A stretch of 64,000 nt of DNA, from positions 79,939-143,938 of the forward strand of contig NZ_FNRL01000017.1 in the NCBI RefSeq assembly GCF_900107795.1, in the 5' to 3' direction. The notes under the pieces are model-generated. The model was given only the letters and a program-made list of their open reading frames with translations, made no database searches and was not told the DNA's origin. The translations under genes were made by a program, and so were the position numbers. Origin of the DNA: Chitinophaga terrae (ex Kim and Jung 2007) (GTDB taxonomy: Bacteria; Bacteroidota; Bacteroidia; Chitinophagales; Chitinophagaceae). Below are positions 8,477 to 18,200 of the stretch, piece by piece. Numbering within the stretch: position 1 is the stretch's first letter; each line of letters begins with the position of its first letter.

Positions 8477-8821
8477 TTAGTTGCTGCCTGCGATACCGGA
8501 AAGTATATAGTTGACAACGGCCATAATAATGCTGAATAACATTGCCCACCAGAAGCCTTCTACCTTGAAACCCGGAACAAGTTTTTCTGCCAGCAGGATG
8601 ATAAGGGCGTTGATAACCAGGAGAAAAAGGCCGAGGGTAAGAAAGGTTATCGGCAATGTAAGCACTACTAATAATGGTTTTACTAATGCATTCAGTACTG
8701 CCAATACCAAAGCGAGGATTAACGCGGTAACAAAGCTGTCGACTTTCACTGCAGGTTTAAGCAGGTAGGCGGTAAACATTGCTGCAAGCGCGCTGATGAG
8801 TATACGTACGAGGAAACCCAT
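8477..8821 (-). CDS. Phage-holin-family (YvlD-like) small membrane protein
   Basis: A 114-residue protein with four hydrophobic helices. It matches the four-helix holin superfamily IV / YvlD group through the NALVKPLLVVLTLPITFLTLG core and a later INALIILLAEKLVPGF segment. Despite the name, these proteins are usually chromosomal and not phage-linked; their function is unknown. The gene lies 12 bases before the start of the E1 gene, so the two are probably co-transcribed. Confidence 0.85.
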   Translation of the reverse strand: MGFLVRILISALAAMFTAYLLKPAVKVDSFVTALILALVLAVLNALVKPLLVVLTLPITFLTLGLFLLVINALIILLAEKLVPGFKVEGFWWAMLFSIIMAVVNYILSGIAGSN

Positions 8822-8866
8822 AGCAGATTGTTTTGTTAGTTAAGTTAAGGAAAAAAGCACACAATA

Positions 8867-8907
8867 AAGGGGCTGATTTAAAAGTTCTACTTTTAAACCA
8901 GCCCCTT
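8867..8907 (-). terminator. Terminator of the isomerase-like gene
   Basis: A 19-position stem with one mismatch (8867-8885 with 8889-8907) and a 3-base loop. On the minus strand a T-rich stretch follows about 17 bases later. It lies just after the stop codon of the isomerase-like gene. Confidence 0.75.
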
Positions 8908-8924
8908 ATGATTAGAAATATTTA

Positions 8925-9857
8925 TTAAAGGAAACTATCTGCTTCCCTGTAGGCTTTGATCAGCGCATCTTCTCCTTCCTTGCCTTTTCCGGCAATGCCA
9001 TGTTCCATACCCATTACGCCTTTATAGCCTTTGCTATGCAGGTGTTTGAATATGTTCTTATAGTTGATCTCCCCTGTACCAGGTTCTTTTCTTCCGGGGT
9101 TATCACCTATCTGGATATACGCAATTTCGTCCCAGCACCAGTCCATTACAGGGATCAGGTTGCCGGTATTGCGCTGCATATGATAGATATCGTAGAGGAT
9201 TTTGCAGGATGGACTTTTCACCGCTTTGCAGACTTCATAGCTTTGTTCTGCTGTTCTGAGGAACAGGTCCGGGTTGTCGCTCAATGGTTCCAGTACCATT
9301 ACCAGGCCATGAGGCTCGAATATTTCGGCGCCTCTTCTCAGCGCTTCTACCACGTTAGCGGTTTGAATGCCTATCGGGAGGTTGCGTTCGAAATAGCCGG
9401 GTACTACTGTTGCCCATTTGGCGTTGACGCGTTTCGCTACCTCAACGCTTTTTCTGCAGGTATTAAGAAATGCATCAACAAACTCCTGTTTGCCGGTAGT
9501 CAGAGAGGTTTTCCAGTTATTACCGGTATCTACCACAAAAACGCCCATTTGCATGCCGAGCTTGCTGAGCAGGTCGCCGATCTTGGATTGTTCTTCCGGG
9601 CTACGGCCCAGCATCCCGTTATCTTCGATCGCACGGAACCCCTGATCATACATGTATTTGATCTGATCCAGGAAGGTGCTGCCTCCACTGTTCCTAAACA
9701 TGCCATCGTGTGGGGCATAGTTGAGGTTGAAGGTTTTTCCTTTTGTATCGAGTTCGCTGTGCGGGCCTGCAGCTTGTGCCGACTGGCCCAGGCTACCGAG
9801 TGCCAGTGCAGATATTCCGGCGAGCGTGCCGTTTTGCAGGAATTTTCGTCTTTCCAT
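8925..9857 (-). CDS. Tat-exported sugar phosphate isomerase/epimerase family protein (hydroxypyruvate isomerase-like)
   Basis: A 310-residue TIM-barrel protein of the AP-endonuclease-2/xylose-isomerase-like superfamily. Conserved metal-site stretches include the MVLEPLSD glutamate, ILYDIYHMQRNTG with its Asp and His, IQIGDNPGR, and a closing GMEHG glutamate. The frame is open to 9911, but the ATG at 9857 gives MERRKFLQNG, a twin-arginine signal with a hydrophobic stretch ending in AQAAG, so this start is preferred. Export implies a periplasmic role. Related proteins occur in 3-keto-sugar and inositol pathways. The substrate is unknown. It is divergent from the FGE-like/Gfo pair. Confidence 0.85.
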   Translation of the reverse strand: MERRKFLQNGTLAGISALALGSLGQSAQAAGPHSELDTKGKTFNLNYAPHDGMFRNSGGSTFLDQIKYMYDQGFRAIEDNGMLGRSPEEQSKIGDLLSKLGMQMGVFVVDTGNNWKTSLTTGKQEFVDAFLNTCRKSVEVAKRVNAKWATVVPGYFERNLPIGIQTANVVEALRRGAEIFEPHGLVMVLEPLSDNPDLFLRTAEQSYEVCKAVKSPSCKILYDIYHMQRNTGNLIPVMDWCWDEIAYIQIGDNPGRKEPGTGEINYKNIFKHLHSKGYKGVMGMEHGIAGKGKEGEDALIKAYREADSFL

Positions 9858-10037
9858 AACGTTTAGATTAAAGAGTAGTTGACAGGGCGATAAATTTAAA
9901 AGGTTTTGCAAGTAAATGCTAATTTTTCAGAAAAATATTCAGTTCATCCCGCATTTATTGCATTCATAAAAAAATATTGCATTCCCCGTTTGTTTTTTTT
10001 AGATTCACCTTTCCATATTATTATATAATCACCTTAG

Positions 10038-11003
10038 ATGACAAAACCATTTGTGGCCTTATTGCTGGGCGGAATGTTCAGCCAGGTATTAGCTATAGCG
10101 CAGACAACAAGCTTTGAAACTTATTCACAACAGATTCCGGGAACCACAATCAGCTTTAAGATGGTGCCAATCAAAGGGGGAACTTTTCAATTAGGAAGTC
10201 CGAACTCAGAGAAAGGTAGAAATAAAGATGAAGGTCCGGCTAAGAATGTACAGATATCCGATTTCTGGATGGGAGCAACGGAAGTGACATTTGATGAATA
10301 TGATGTATACGCTGATGCAGAAAAAGATAAAACACCCACACCAGATGGAATGACCCGTCCCAGCCCCCCATATATCGATCTGACATTGGGAATGGGAAAA
10401 GCAGGCGGATTTCCTGCCAATAGTATGAGCCAGTACGGCGCATTGATGTATTGCAAATGGCTGTATATCAAAACAGGCGTGTTTTACCGCCTTCCTACGG
10501 CAGCTGAGTGGGAGTATGCCTGCCGCGCAGGTTCTTCTACCGCGTATCCTTTTGGAAACGACCCGGCCCAGTTGAAGGAATATGCCTGGTACAGCGCAAA
10601 CAGTGAAGACAAATATCATAAAGTTGCCCAGTTAAAACCTAACGCATGGGGATTATACGATATGTTAGGAAACGTAATGGAGTGGACAATGGACCAATAC
10701 GATGAAAATGGCGTAGCCAATGCTACGGCAACGGATCCGTGGAGAGTGCCGACAGAAAAAACGCCAAGGGTACTGAAAGGCGGAAGCTACAAAGACGATG
10801 CGCCTTTATTGCGTTCTGCCGCCAGGGTGAAATCTGACCCGGTATGGAACCGCAGAGATCCGCAGATCCCGAAAAGTTCATGGTGGAACGCCGACGCTCC
10901 ATTTGTTGGATTCAGGATAGTAAGACCGGTAAAACAACCAACGCCTGCAGAAGCAGAGCAATTCTTCGAAGATATGATCACTAAATTTAAAGGTGCACGA
11001 TAG
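10038..11003 (+). CDS. Exported SUMF1/FGE-fold protein, probably without formylglycine-generating activity
   Basis: A 321-residue protein with a signal peptide (to about residue 22) and a formylglycine-generating-enzyme fold: MVPIKGGTFQLGSP, FWMGATEVTFDEYD, YRLPTAAEWEYACRAG, GLYDMLGNVMEWT and VLKGGSY...LRSAAR...GFR. In true sulfatase-activating enzymes a cysteine pair lies near the RSAAR segment; here no cysteine is present there. The only cysteines are in MYCKW and EYACRAG. No sulfatase gene is nearby. A non-enzymatic or different non-heme-iron role is therefore more likely. It is followed after 33 bases by a Tat-exported Gfo/Idh/MocA protein, probably in one operon. Confidence 0.87.
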   Translation: MTKPFVALLLGGMFSQVLAIAQTTSFETYSQQIPGTTISFKMVPIKGGTFQLGSPNSEKGRNKDEGPAKNVQISDFWMGATEVTFDEYDVYADAEKDKTPTPDGMTRPSPPYIDLTLGMGKAGGFPANSMSQYGALMYCKWLYIKTGVFYRLPTAAEWEYACRAGSSTAYPFGNDPAQLKEYAWYSANSEDKYHKVAQLKPNAWGLYDMLGNVMEWTMDQYDENGVANATATDPWRVPTEKTPRVLKGGSYKDDAPLLRSAARVKSDPVWNRRDPQIPKSSWWNADAPFVGFRIVRPVKQPTPAEAEQFFEDMITKFKGAR

Positions 11004-11036
11004 TAAATCTCCTAAAACTAAAATCTTACTCATTTT

Positions 11037-12374
11037 ATGGAAAACGAAAAGAAATTCCACGGTGAAGGACGCCGAGATTTTGTTAAACAAACCTCTCTGC
11101 TGGCAGGCGGGTTATTGGCAATGCCGATTTTATCCAAAGCCAGTTTTCTAACTAACAAAGCTTCAGGAGATGTGATCAAAATAGCCCTGATAGGCTGCGG
11201 GGGCCGTGGTACAGGCGCTGCAACCCAGGCTTTAAGTACCAAGGAAAATGTGCAGCTGGTAGCCATGGCAGATGCGTTCCCTGACCGCTTAAAAGATAGC
11301 TACGATAACATTAAAGAAGCGTTAGGAGATAAGGCGAATCGTGTTAACGTACCTGAATCAAATAAATTTGTAGGATTTGATGCTTACAAACAAGCCATTG
11401 CTCTGGCTGATGTTGTAATATTAACAACTCCTCCCGGCTTCAGACCTATCCACTTCGAAGAAGCTGTTAAACAAGGCAAACACATCTTCATGGAAAAACC
11501 TGTAGCAACCGATCCTGCAGGTATCAAACGCGTACTGGATGCTGCTGAAATTGCAAAAAGCAAACGCCTGAACGTAGTGGTAGGCTTGCAACGTCATTAC
11601 CAGGATTCGTACCGCGAACTGATGAAAAGATTCCATGATGGTATCATTGGCGACGTGCTCTCCATGCAGGTTTGGTGGAACCAGGGAGCGCTGTGGGTAA
11701 AACCGCGTAAACCTGAATATACCGAAATGGAATACCAAATGCGTAACTGGTATTACTTTAACTGGTTATGCGGAGATCATATCGTAGAGCAGCATATCCA
11801 TAATATCGACGTAGGCAACTGGTTCATGGGTAAAACCCCTGTTACAGCCGTTGGTGTTGGAGGCCGTGCGGTTCGTACCGGTAAAGAATACGGAGAGATC
11901 TTCGATCACCACTCTGTAGAATACCGCTATGATAACGGTGTGGTAATGAACGCCCAGTGCCGTCACTGGAAAGATGCGCCTAGCAAGGTAGACGAAGAGA
12001 TCGTAGGTACCAAGGGCCGTATATTTTGCGATAAAGCCCAGATCGTTGATCATAAAGGGAAAGTCCTTTACCAGTTTGATAAGAAGAAAGAAAGAAATCC
12101 TTACCAGACCGAGCACGACGAGCTCTTTGCTGCTATCGCAAAAGGCGAATATAAATTCAACGATGCGGCAAGAGGCGCCCAGGCAACATTGACCGCTATC
12201 ATTGGCCGGCTGGCCACTTATTCCGGCCAGGTTATCAACTGGGACGTAGCGTTGAACTCCGGCCTGGACCTGCAACCGAAGGTATATGCTTTCGATGCGC
12301 CTCCTCCGGTTGTTCCTGATGCTTCCGGCAATTATGCTTATGCAAAACCAGGGGTTACCAAGTACTTCTCCTGA
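11037..12374 (+). CDS. Tat-exported Gfo/Idh/MocA family oxidoreductase
   Basis: A 445-residue NAD(P)-dependent oxidoreductase of the glucose-fructose oxidoreductase/inositol dehydrogenase family. The N-terminus has a twin-arginine signal (GRRDFVKQTS, residues 11-20). The Rossmann loop IGCGGRG spans about residues 52-58 and the catalytic Lys is K154 in MEKP. Exported members usually carry a tightly bound cofactor, as in Zymomonas GFOR. Together with the FGE-fold protein and the divergent isomerase-like gene it suggests periplasmic sugar modification. The substrate is not known. Confidence 0.9.
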   Translation: MENEKKFHGEGRRDFVKQTSLLAGGLLAMPILSKASFLTNKASGDVIKIALIGCGGRGTGAATQALSTKENVQLVAMADAFPDRLKDSYDNIKEALGDKANRVNVPESNKFVGFDAYKQAIALADVVILTTPPGFRPIHFEEAVKQGKHIFMEKPVATDPAGIKRVLDAAEIAKSKRLNVVVGLQRHYQDSYRELMKRFHDGIIGDVLSMQVWWNQGALWVKPRKPEYTEMEYQMRNWYYFNWLCGDHIVEQHIHNIDVGNWFMGKTPVTAVGVGGRAVRTGKEYGEIFDHHSVEYRYDNGVVMNAQCRHWKDAPSKVDEEIVGTKGRIFCDKAQIVDHKGKVLYQFDKKKERNPYQTEHDELFAAIAKGEYKFNDAARGAQATLTAIIGRLATYSGQVINWDVALNSGLDLQPKVYAFDAPPPVVPDASGNYAYAKPGVTKYFS

Positions 12375-12395
12375 TGCGTATTTTAAATATTGTAA

Positions 12396-12430
12396 AGGGC
12401 TGGCCAAACAACGGTCAGCCCTCCTTTTTT
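12396..12430 (+). terminator. Terminator of the Gfo/Idh/MocA gene
   Basis: AGGGCTGGCC (12396-12405) pairs with GGTCAGCCCT (12413-12422) around a 7-base loop and is followed by a run of T. Confidence 0.85.
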
Positions 12431-12532
12431 CGGGTACCTGGCGGAGGGCAGATCATCTTCAACATCTGCATGCTTCTTTCCAGGCTACCTGATTTTTTCT
12501 GAATTAGCCCCTGATGTCATAATTTTATCCGG

Positions 12533-13822
12533 ATGAAAAGAGGCCTGTTCACTATTTGCTGCTTATTACTTTCCCAACTCCTGTTTGCTCAAGGGACAAT
12601 TGATAAATGGGCCAATCAGCATTTCCTGAAAGAAAAGCCCTTAGACCAGGCGCATGTCGGAGTGTGCATATACGAACCTGCCACCGGCAAATACTGGTAT
12701 CAATACCAGGCCGATAAGTATTTTACCCCTGCCTCCAATGTAAAGGTATTCTCGTTGTTTGCAGGATTGTCGTTACTGGGCGATTCTTTACCTTCTTTGC
12801 GGTATTTCGAAAATGATACGGCGTTGTTTGTAAAAGGCATGGGCGATCCTACCTTTCTGCATCCTGCCTTTCAATACCAACCGGCCTTTGAGTTATTACA
12901 GCGTACAACCAAGCCGATATACCTGGTGCCCCAGGTGAACCTGAACAAGCGGTTCGGTTCAGGCTGGGCCTGGAACGATTATGCCGACAGCTATCAGCCG
13001 GAGTTGAACGAATGGCCCATGTATGGCAACGTTGTAAGAATATACCCAAGGGGAGCAGCCAGCCGGATGGTTCCGGCCTTGTACGATCTTGATATTACAT
13101 TAGACAGAAGCCTGAAAGAAAATGGTATTACCCGCGATGAGCGCAGCAACTTTTTTTCAGTGCAATACAACCCGGCGCTTGGCAACGAACCCTATGTAGA
13201 GGTGCCTTTCATTACCGGAGGAACTACGGAATTGAGGCAACGGCTGGAAGACACGCTTCATAAACCTATAGGCCTTGCAGGCCAACTCCCCGCAGGCAGC
13301 TGGAAACTATTGAAAAGCGTACCTGTAGATACTTTATTTGTTCCAATGATGGAGCAAAGCGACAACTTCTTCGCAGAACAAACCCTGATAATGGCCTCAG
13401 CCCTGTTGTGGGATACCATCAGCACCAGCAAAATAACCGACTGGTTGCTGGAAACAAAATTGAAAGACCTGCCGGATGAACCGCAGTGGACAGATGGTTC
13501 GGGCCTCTCACGCTATAATTTGTTCACGCCGCGAGACTATATAAAAGTCCTGTCGTTGCTCCGTACTCAGTTCGGCCACGAAAAGCTCTGGAATATATTC
13601 CCGACAGGAGGGAAGGGGACGTTGAAGAACTATTACCAGCAACAGTTCGTACATGCAAAAACAGGCACCCTGAATGGTGTCGTAGCTTTGAGCGGCTACC
13701 TGGTTACCCAAAAGAAAAAGACGCTTATCTTCAGTGTAATGGTGAATAATCACCATGGCTCCGCCACTGCGGTAAGAAGAGCAGTGGAACAGTTGTTAAC
13801 AATGATCTATAAACAATATTGA
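12533..13822 (+). CDS. dacB: D-alanyl-D-alanine carboxypeptidase/endopeptidase (PBP4 family)
   Basis: A 429-residue class C low-molecular-weight penicillin-binding protein. A signal peptide ends near residue 19 (LLFAQ). The three active-site motifs are present: SNVK at residues 68-71 (nucleophile Ser68), SRYN at 326-329, and KTG at 376-378. The large insert between the first two motifs is typical of PBP4. The enzyme trims D-Ala and cuts cross-links in peptidoglycan. It appears to be transcribed alone after a terminator. The converging lipoprotein gene ends 3 bases after its stop codon. Confidence 0.92.
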   Translation: MKRGLFTICCLLLSQLLFAQGTIDKWANQHFLKEKPLDQAHVGVCIYEPATGKYWYQYQADKYFTPASNVKVFSLFAGLSLLGDSLPSLRYFENDTALFVKGMGDPTFLHPAFQYQPAFELLQRTTKPIYLVPQVNLNKRFGSGWAWNDYADSYQPELNEWPMYGNVVRIYPRGAASRMVPALYDLDITLDRSLKENGITRDERSNFFSVQYNPALGNEPYVEVPFITGGTTELRQRLEDTLHKPIGLAGQLPAGSWKLLKSVPVDTLFVPMMEQSDNFFAEQTLIMASALLWDTISTSKITDWLLETKLKDLPDEPQWTDGSGLSRYNLFTPRDYIKVLSLLRTQFGHEKLWNIFPTGGKGTLKNYYQQQFVHAKTGTLNGVVALSGYLVTQKKKTLIFSVMVNNHHGSATAVRRAVEQLLTMIYKQY

Positions 13823-13825
13823 TGA

Positions 13826-14479
13826 TCAGGGATTGATCGTATAGGAAACAATTTTAGTGGTGTCCTGTTCCTGGTCGGCTTCGATCAAGCCAACGCCTTT
13901 GCTGTAATAACTGGTGGAGATAGTGCCTACAGGAACGGGATTGTTCAAAACAATGGCAAAAGCATCCATCCGTACTGCGATCACATTTTCATATTCTTTT
14001 CCGTTCACCGTTTTGCTGACATCTTTTTCTGTCACGGTAAATTCCAGCACCCCGGTTGTGCTTATCGATCCGTTGCTGACGGTAATAGTATCCTGCCAGC
14101 TGGCGCCTGCAGGAACATTGTCTTTCAAATATGTAAGTTTCAGGTCGTTTGCCTTATAGCCCTGGAATGTCAGAAGGTTGGCGACCTGTGTATAAACGCC
14201 GTCTTCACAGCCGGAGCAAATGAATACGCTGTCGTTGCCTACCTTTTTATACGTTGTGCCGTTAATGGTAGTATCACCGGTTACGGTCAGCGTATAGTTT
14301 AAAGTATCGTTATTGCTGATGTTGATATATGAGAAAGTGGAGCCGGCTGTATAGGGGGCGTAATCGCAGCCGGTATCGGGTGTTGCAATGCTGTCACCCT
14401 CCTGGCTTTTTTCCTTGCTGCAGGAAAAAATTATGATTGCCAGTATAAAAGCACCGATGTACAGGTAAAAATTTTTCAT
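13826..14479 (-). CDS. Hypothetical lipoprotein, 217 residues
   Basis: A lipoprotein with an N-terminal hydrophobic stretch and a lipobox ending in Cys20 (IIIFSC). The mature part is Thr/Ser/Asn-rich with alternating beta-type pattern (for example LNYTLTVTGDTTINGTTYKKVGND), so a beta-sandwich fold on the outer or inner membrane is likely. A CSGC-type pair (ICSGCEDG) may form a disulfide. I do not recognise the family. The gene converges on dacB with 3 bases between stop codons. Confidence 0.8.
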   Translation of the reverse strand: MKNFYLYIGAFILAIIIFSCSKEKSQEGDSIATPDTGCDYAPYTAGSTFSYINISNNDTLNYTLTVTGDTTINGTTYKKVGNDSVFICSGCEDGVYTQVANLLTFQGYKANDLKLTYLKDNVPAGASWQDTITVSNGSISTTGVLEFTVTEKDVSKTVNGKEYENVIAVRMDAFAIVLNNPVPVGTISTSYYSKGVGLIEADQEQDTTKIVSYTINP

Positions 14480-14786
14480 AGTACAAATTGGTGTTGATAG
14501 GGGTATAACGCCGGTACCGGGATAATGTTGTTTAAAGTGTAAAAATCGTTTAAAATTAAGTCGGATGAGTTGACCAAATATTAAATTTTTGTTTTTTGAC
14601 CATTAAATTTTAAAACAATTGTAGAAATAACAATTATTTTTAGAAAATAATTAAAGCTATTCTAGATAAATTACGTTCAATTGGTTACGCCCATTTTTTC
14701 TGACGATAGTAGTTCTAAATTGAGATTGAAAAACTAAAAAATAACCAGGCTGTAAGCAATAGACAACCAAAAACAATGAAGAATTA

Positions 14787-15031
14787 AATCACTTGTTCAA
14801 TTAGTCCACGTTGTGTAAAGGCAATGCCCCGGCTTCGCCATAGTTATACAACAAAAACATCGTAGAAAACCCGTCTCATATCACTCCATGAAAATGGTAT
14901 GGGGCTATTATTTTACAATTTAAACTAAACCTATTCCACTATTGACAAAAACGTCGAATAAGAACATAAATCAATTAACAATATAAAATCAAGATCTCTA
15001 ATCACTTGTTAGTATGAATCAATCACTTGTT
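14787..15031. repeat. Three direct copies of AATCACTTGTT
   Basis: Exact 11-bp copies lie at 14787-14797, 15000-15010 and 15021-15031, all upstream of susC. The last two start 21 bases apart, two helical turns, which would suit a dimeric regulator. They may instead be debris of an older duplication. Confidence 0.6.
14805..14865 (+). repeat. Decayed copy of the susC 5' end
   Basis: The 23 bases at 14805-14827 match 15254-15276 at the beginning of susC in 21 positions, and weaker similarity continues for about 35 more bases. Translated in the equivalent frame it resembles the SusC signal-peptide start (SPRCVKAM against NPRYAKAM) but lacks the initiating ATG and soon meets a stop. Confidence 0.5.
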
Positions 15032-15248
15032 GATGCTGTAGGCATTGCGTTTCAAAATTAAAGTCAGGGAACAGTTTGAAAGAAAAACATCTTGATTCTA
15101 TCATCACAACAGGGCTTCTGCCCGGATGGCCATGTTATGTATTGATGTGAACAATGATGTTACTATTTCACTATCGGAAACAATGAACAAGCAACAATGA
15201 ACAGTTAAACTGAAGACAAAACATTAATCATCCAAAATCCTTTGTAGC

Positions 15249-18200
15249 ATGAATCCACGTTATGCAAAGGCAATGCTATTGCTATGCCTGTTTGCAACCA
15301 ACACGAGCGCGTACAGCGCCCGACTGCCGTTACCAAGCGTATGGCAGCAAGGAAATCTCACCGTTAAGGGAAAGGTAAAAGACATTAATGGCAACCCGCT
15401 TCCTGGCGTTACTGTTTTGGTAAAAGACACCAAAAGAGGAACAACCACCGATGTACAGGGTAACTATACGATCGCAAACGTCAGTAAAGACGTGGTGCTG
15501 GTGTTCCAGTATATCGGTTTCGATCCGCAGGAAGTGAAGCCCGAAGGAAAAGGAACAGTAAATGTGGTAATGAAAGAGAACCAGAAATCACTCGACGAGT
15601 ATGTAGTAGTGGGATATGGTACTCAAAAGAAAGTAACCAAAACGGGTGCAGTATCTTCTGTAAAAGGTGCGGAATTGCAGCAATCTCCAAACGTTAACAT
15701 CTCTAACTCGCTTGTGGGCCGTATTCCGGGCGTTATCGCTGTAAACAACAGCGGCGAACCAGGATACGACGGATCAAGACTGTTTATCCGTGGCCGTAGT
15801 ACCCTGGGTAACAGTGCGCCGCTGGTGGTAATTGACGGTTTCCCCCGCGATGGCTTCGAGCGTATGAACCCGAATGATATAGAGAGCGTATCTATCCTGA
15901 AAGATGCCGCCGCAGCTATCTATGGTTCCAGGGCTGCGAACGGCGTTATACTTGTTACTACCAAGAGAGGTAAAGGCGGTAAGCCAACACTTAGCTATGG
16001 TTTTAACCAATCTTTCGTTACTCCGACCAGGTTGCCTGAAATGGCCGATGCGCCTACTTATGCGAGGGTAGTTAACGAGATCCTGAAGTATGGAGGCGAT
16101 AAGCCGAAATATACAGAAGACGAGATCAAGAAATTCGGCGACGGATCTGATCCATGGCTGTACCCTAACACCAACTGGTATGATGCTGCCATTAAAAAGA
16201 TCTCTTTACAGAACAGGCACGATCTTTCACTGACCGGCGGTACTGATAAAATGTCGTACTTCGTTTCTCTCGGCTCCCTGTTCCAGGATGGTATTTATAA
16301 GAACAGCGCCACTAACTACAAACAGCAGAACGTAAGAGCAAACCTGGATGCGACGGTGAACGAAAATATCCGTTTGCGCTTCGACCTGGCGGGCCGCCTG
16401 GAAAACAGGAATTTCCCTCCACGCAGCGCCGGTTCTATCTTCCGCTCGCTCATGAGAGGACGTCCTACAGAAAATGCTATCTGGCCTAACGGATTGCCAG
16501 GCCCGGATATCGAATATGGCGATAACCCTGTGGTAACAGGAACAAACGCTATCGGTTACCAGAACGATAAGAACTATGTGATCAATACGAATATGTCTGC
16601 AGTGGTGAATATTCCCTGGGTACAGGGTTTGTTTGTAGACGGTAGTTTCGCTTACGACCAGAGTTTCCGTTTTAATAAATACTTTATCAAACCATGGACC
16701 CTTTATACCCTTGATAATACTGACCCCAGCGCGCATAAACTGAATGCCGGTTCAAGGGGGGTGAGTGCTCCAGAAATGAACGAAAACTTTGAAACCTATC
16801 GCCAGACTACTTTCAACTTCAAAGTAAACTACGTTCGCTCTTTCGGCAAACATAATATCAACGCTTTCGCAGCATTTGAGCAATCAGAACTGCGGGGCGA
16901 CCTGTTTGGGGCTAACCGCCGCTATTTTATCAGCGATAAGTTAGACCAGCTAAGCCTGGGCGCCGATAAAGAGAAAAGCAACAGCGGCAGCGCTACTGAG
17001 TTTGCCCGCCGAAACTATTTCGGACGTATTTCCTATAACTACAAGGAAACTTATCTGTTCGATTACAACATGCGTTACGATGGTTCACAGAACTTCCCTA
17101 AAGGCAGGAGAATGGGGCTGTTCCCAGGCGCCTCTGCAGGTTGGGTGATCTCTAATGAAAACTTCTGGAAGAACAATATCCACAAGCTCGATTATTTCAA
17201 GATCAGGGCAGCTTACGGTCAAATGGGTAACGACCAGATAGATCCTTTCCAATACCTGAGCACCTATGGATTCAGCAGTGGCGGGGTAATGTTTGGCGGT
17301 GATCTGAATAAAGGCATCTACCAGTTACGTTCTCCAAACCAGGCTATCACCTGGGAGGTAGCGAACAACTACGATATAGGTATCGAAGCTAAACTGCTGG
17401 GCGATAAACTCGCTTTTGAAGGCGACTATTTTTATACAAAACGTTCCAACATCCTTGTTAGCCGCAGCCTGTCCATGCCTGGTTATACCGGGATGACGCT
17501 GCCCCAGGAAAATATAGGCCGGGTTGAGAACAAAGGATTTGAACTGGTATTAAGTCATAAGAACGATATCAAGAAGTTCCATTACGAAGTGATAGGAACA
17601 ATGACCCATGCGAAGAACAAGATCCTGTTCTGGGATGAAACGCCGGGAGTACCCGCATGGCAGCAGTCTACCGGCATGCAGATCGGCGCTCCGCTTTATT
17701 ACCGTGCAATCGGTATTTACAAGGATGCCGAGCAGGTTAAAAATACGCCGCATGTGGATGGAGCCAGACCTGGCGATATTATTTTCGAAGATGTTAACGA
17801 TGATAAGATCATCAATGACCTGGACCGTGTAAGGATAGACAGGACAGAGAACCCAACCTGGATATTCGGTCTAACGGTTACGGCTAAGTACAAAAATTTC
17901 GATTTCACCATGTTGTGGCAGGGCGCAACTGGCGCCAGCCAGTACCTGCGCACAGAATCTGGCCTGATAGGTAACTTCCCGATGGCATTTGTACAAGACA
18001 GGTGGACAGAGCAAAATACCGATGCAAGCTGGCCAAGAGCGTATGACCGTGACCGTGAGTACTGGGTGAACCGCCAGAACACTTTCTGGTTCTGGAATAC
18101 CAACTATGTACGTTTAAAGACGCTGGACTTCGGGTATAACATTCCTGAAAGGGTGTGTAAACGTGTACGCTTGCAAAACCTGCGGGTATATGTAAGCGGA

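Larger units (their letters stand above)
14480..15248. other. 769-bp AT-rich intergenic region upstream of susC
   Basis: No convincing coding frame or RNA gene was seen. It holds the promoter regions of the divergent lipoprotein and susC genes, three copies of AATCACTTGTT, and a stretch resembling the beginning of susC. No anti-sigma/ECF-sigma pair of the type that often controls SusC genes is present, so the control system must lie elsewhere. Confidence 0.7.

Noticed and set aside
8477..8821. Prophage holin
   Set aside because: The family name refers to phage, but no lysis, capsid or integrase genes are present; this is the chromosomal YvlD-type group.
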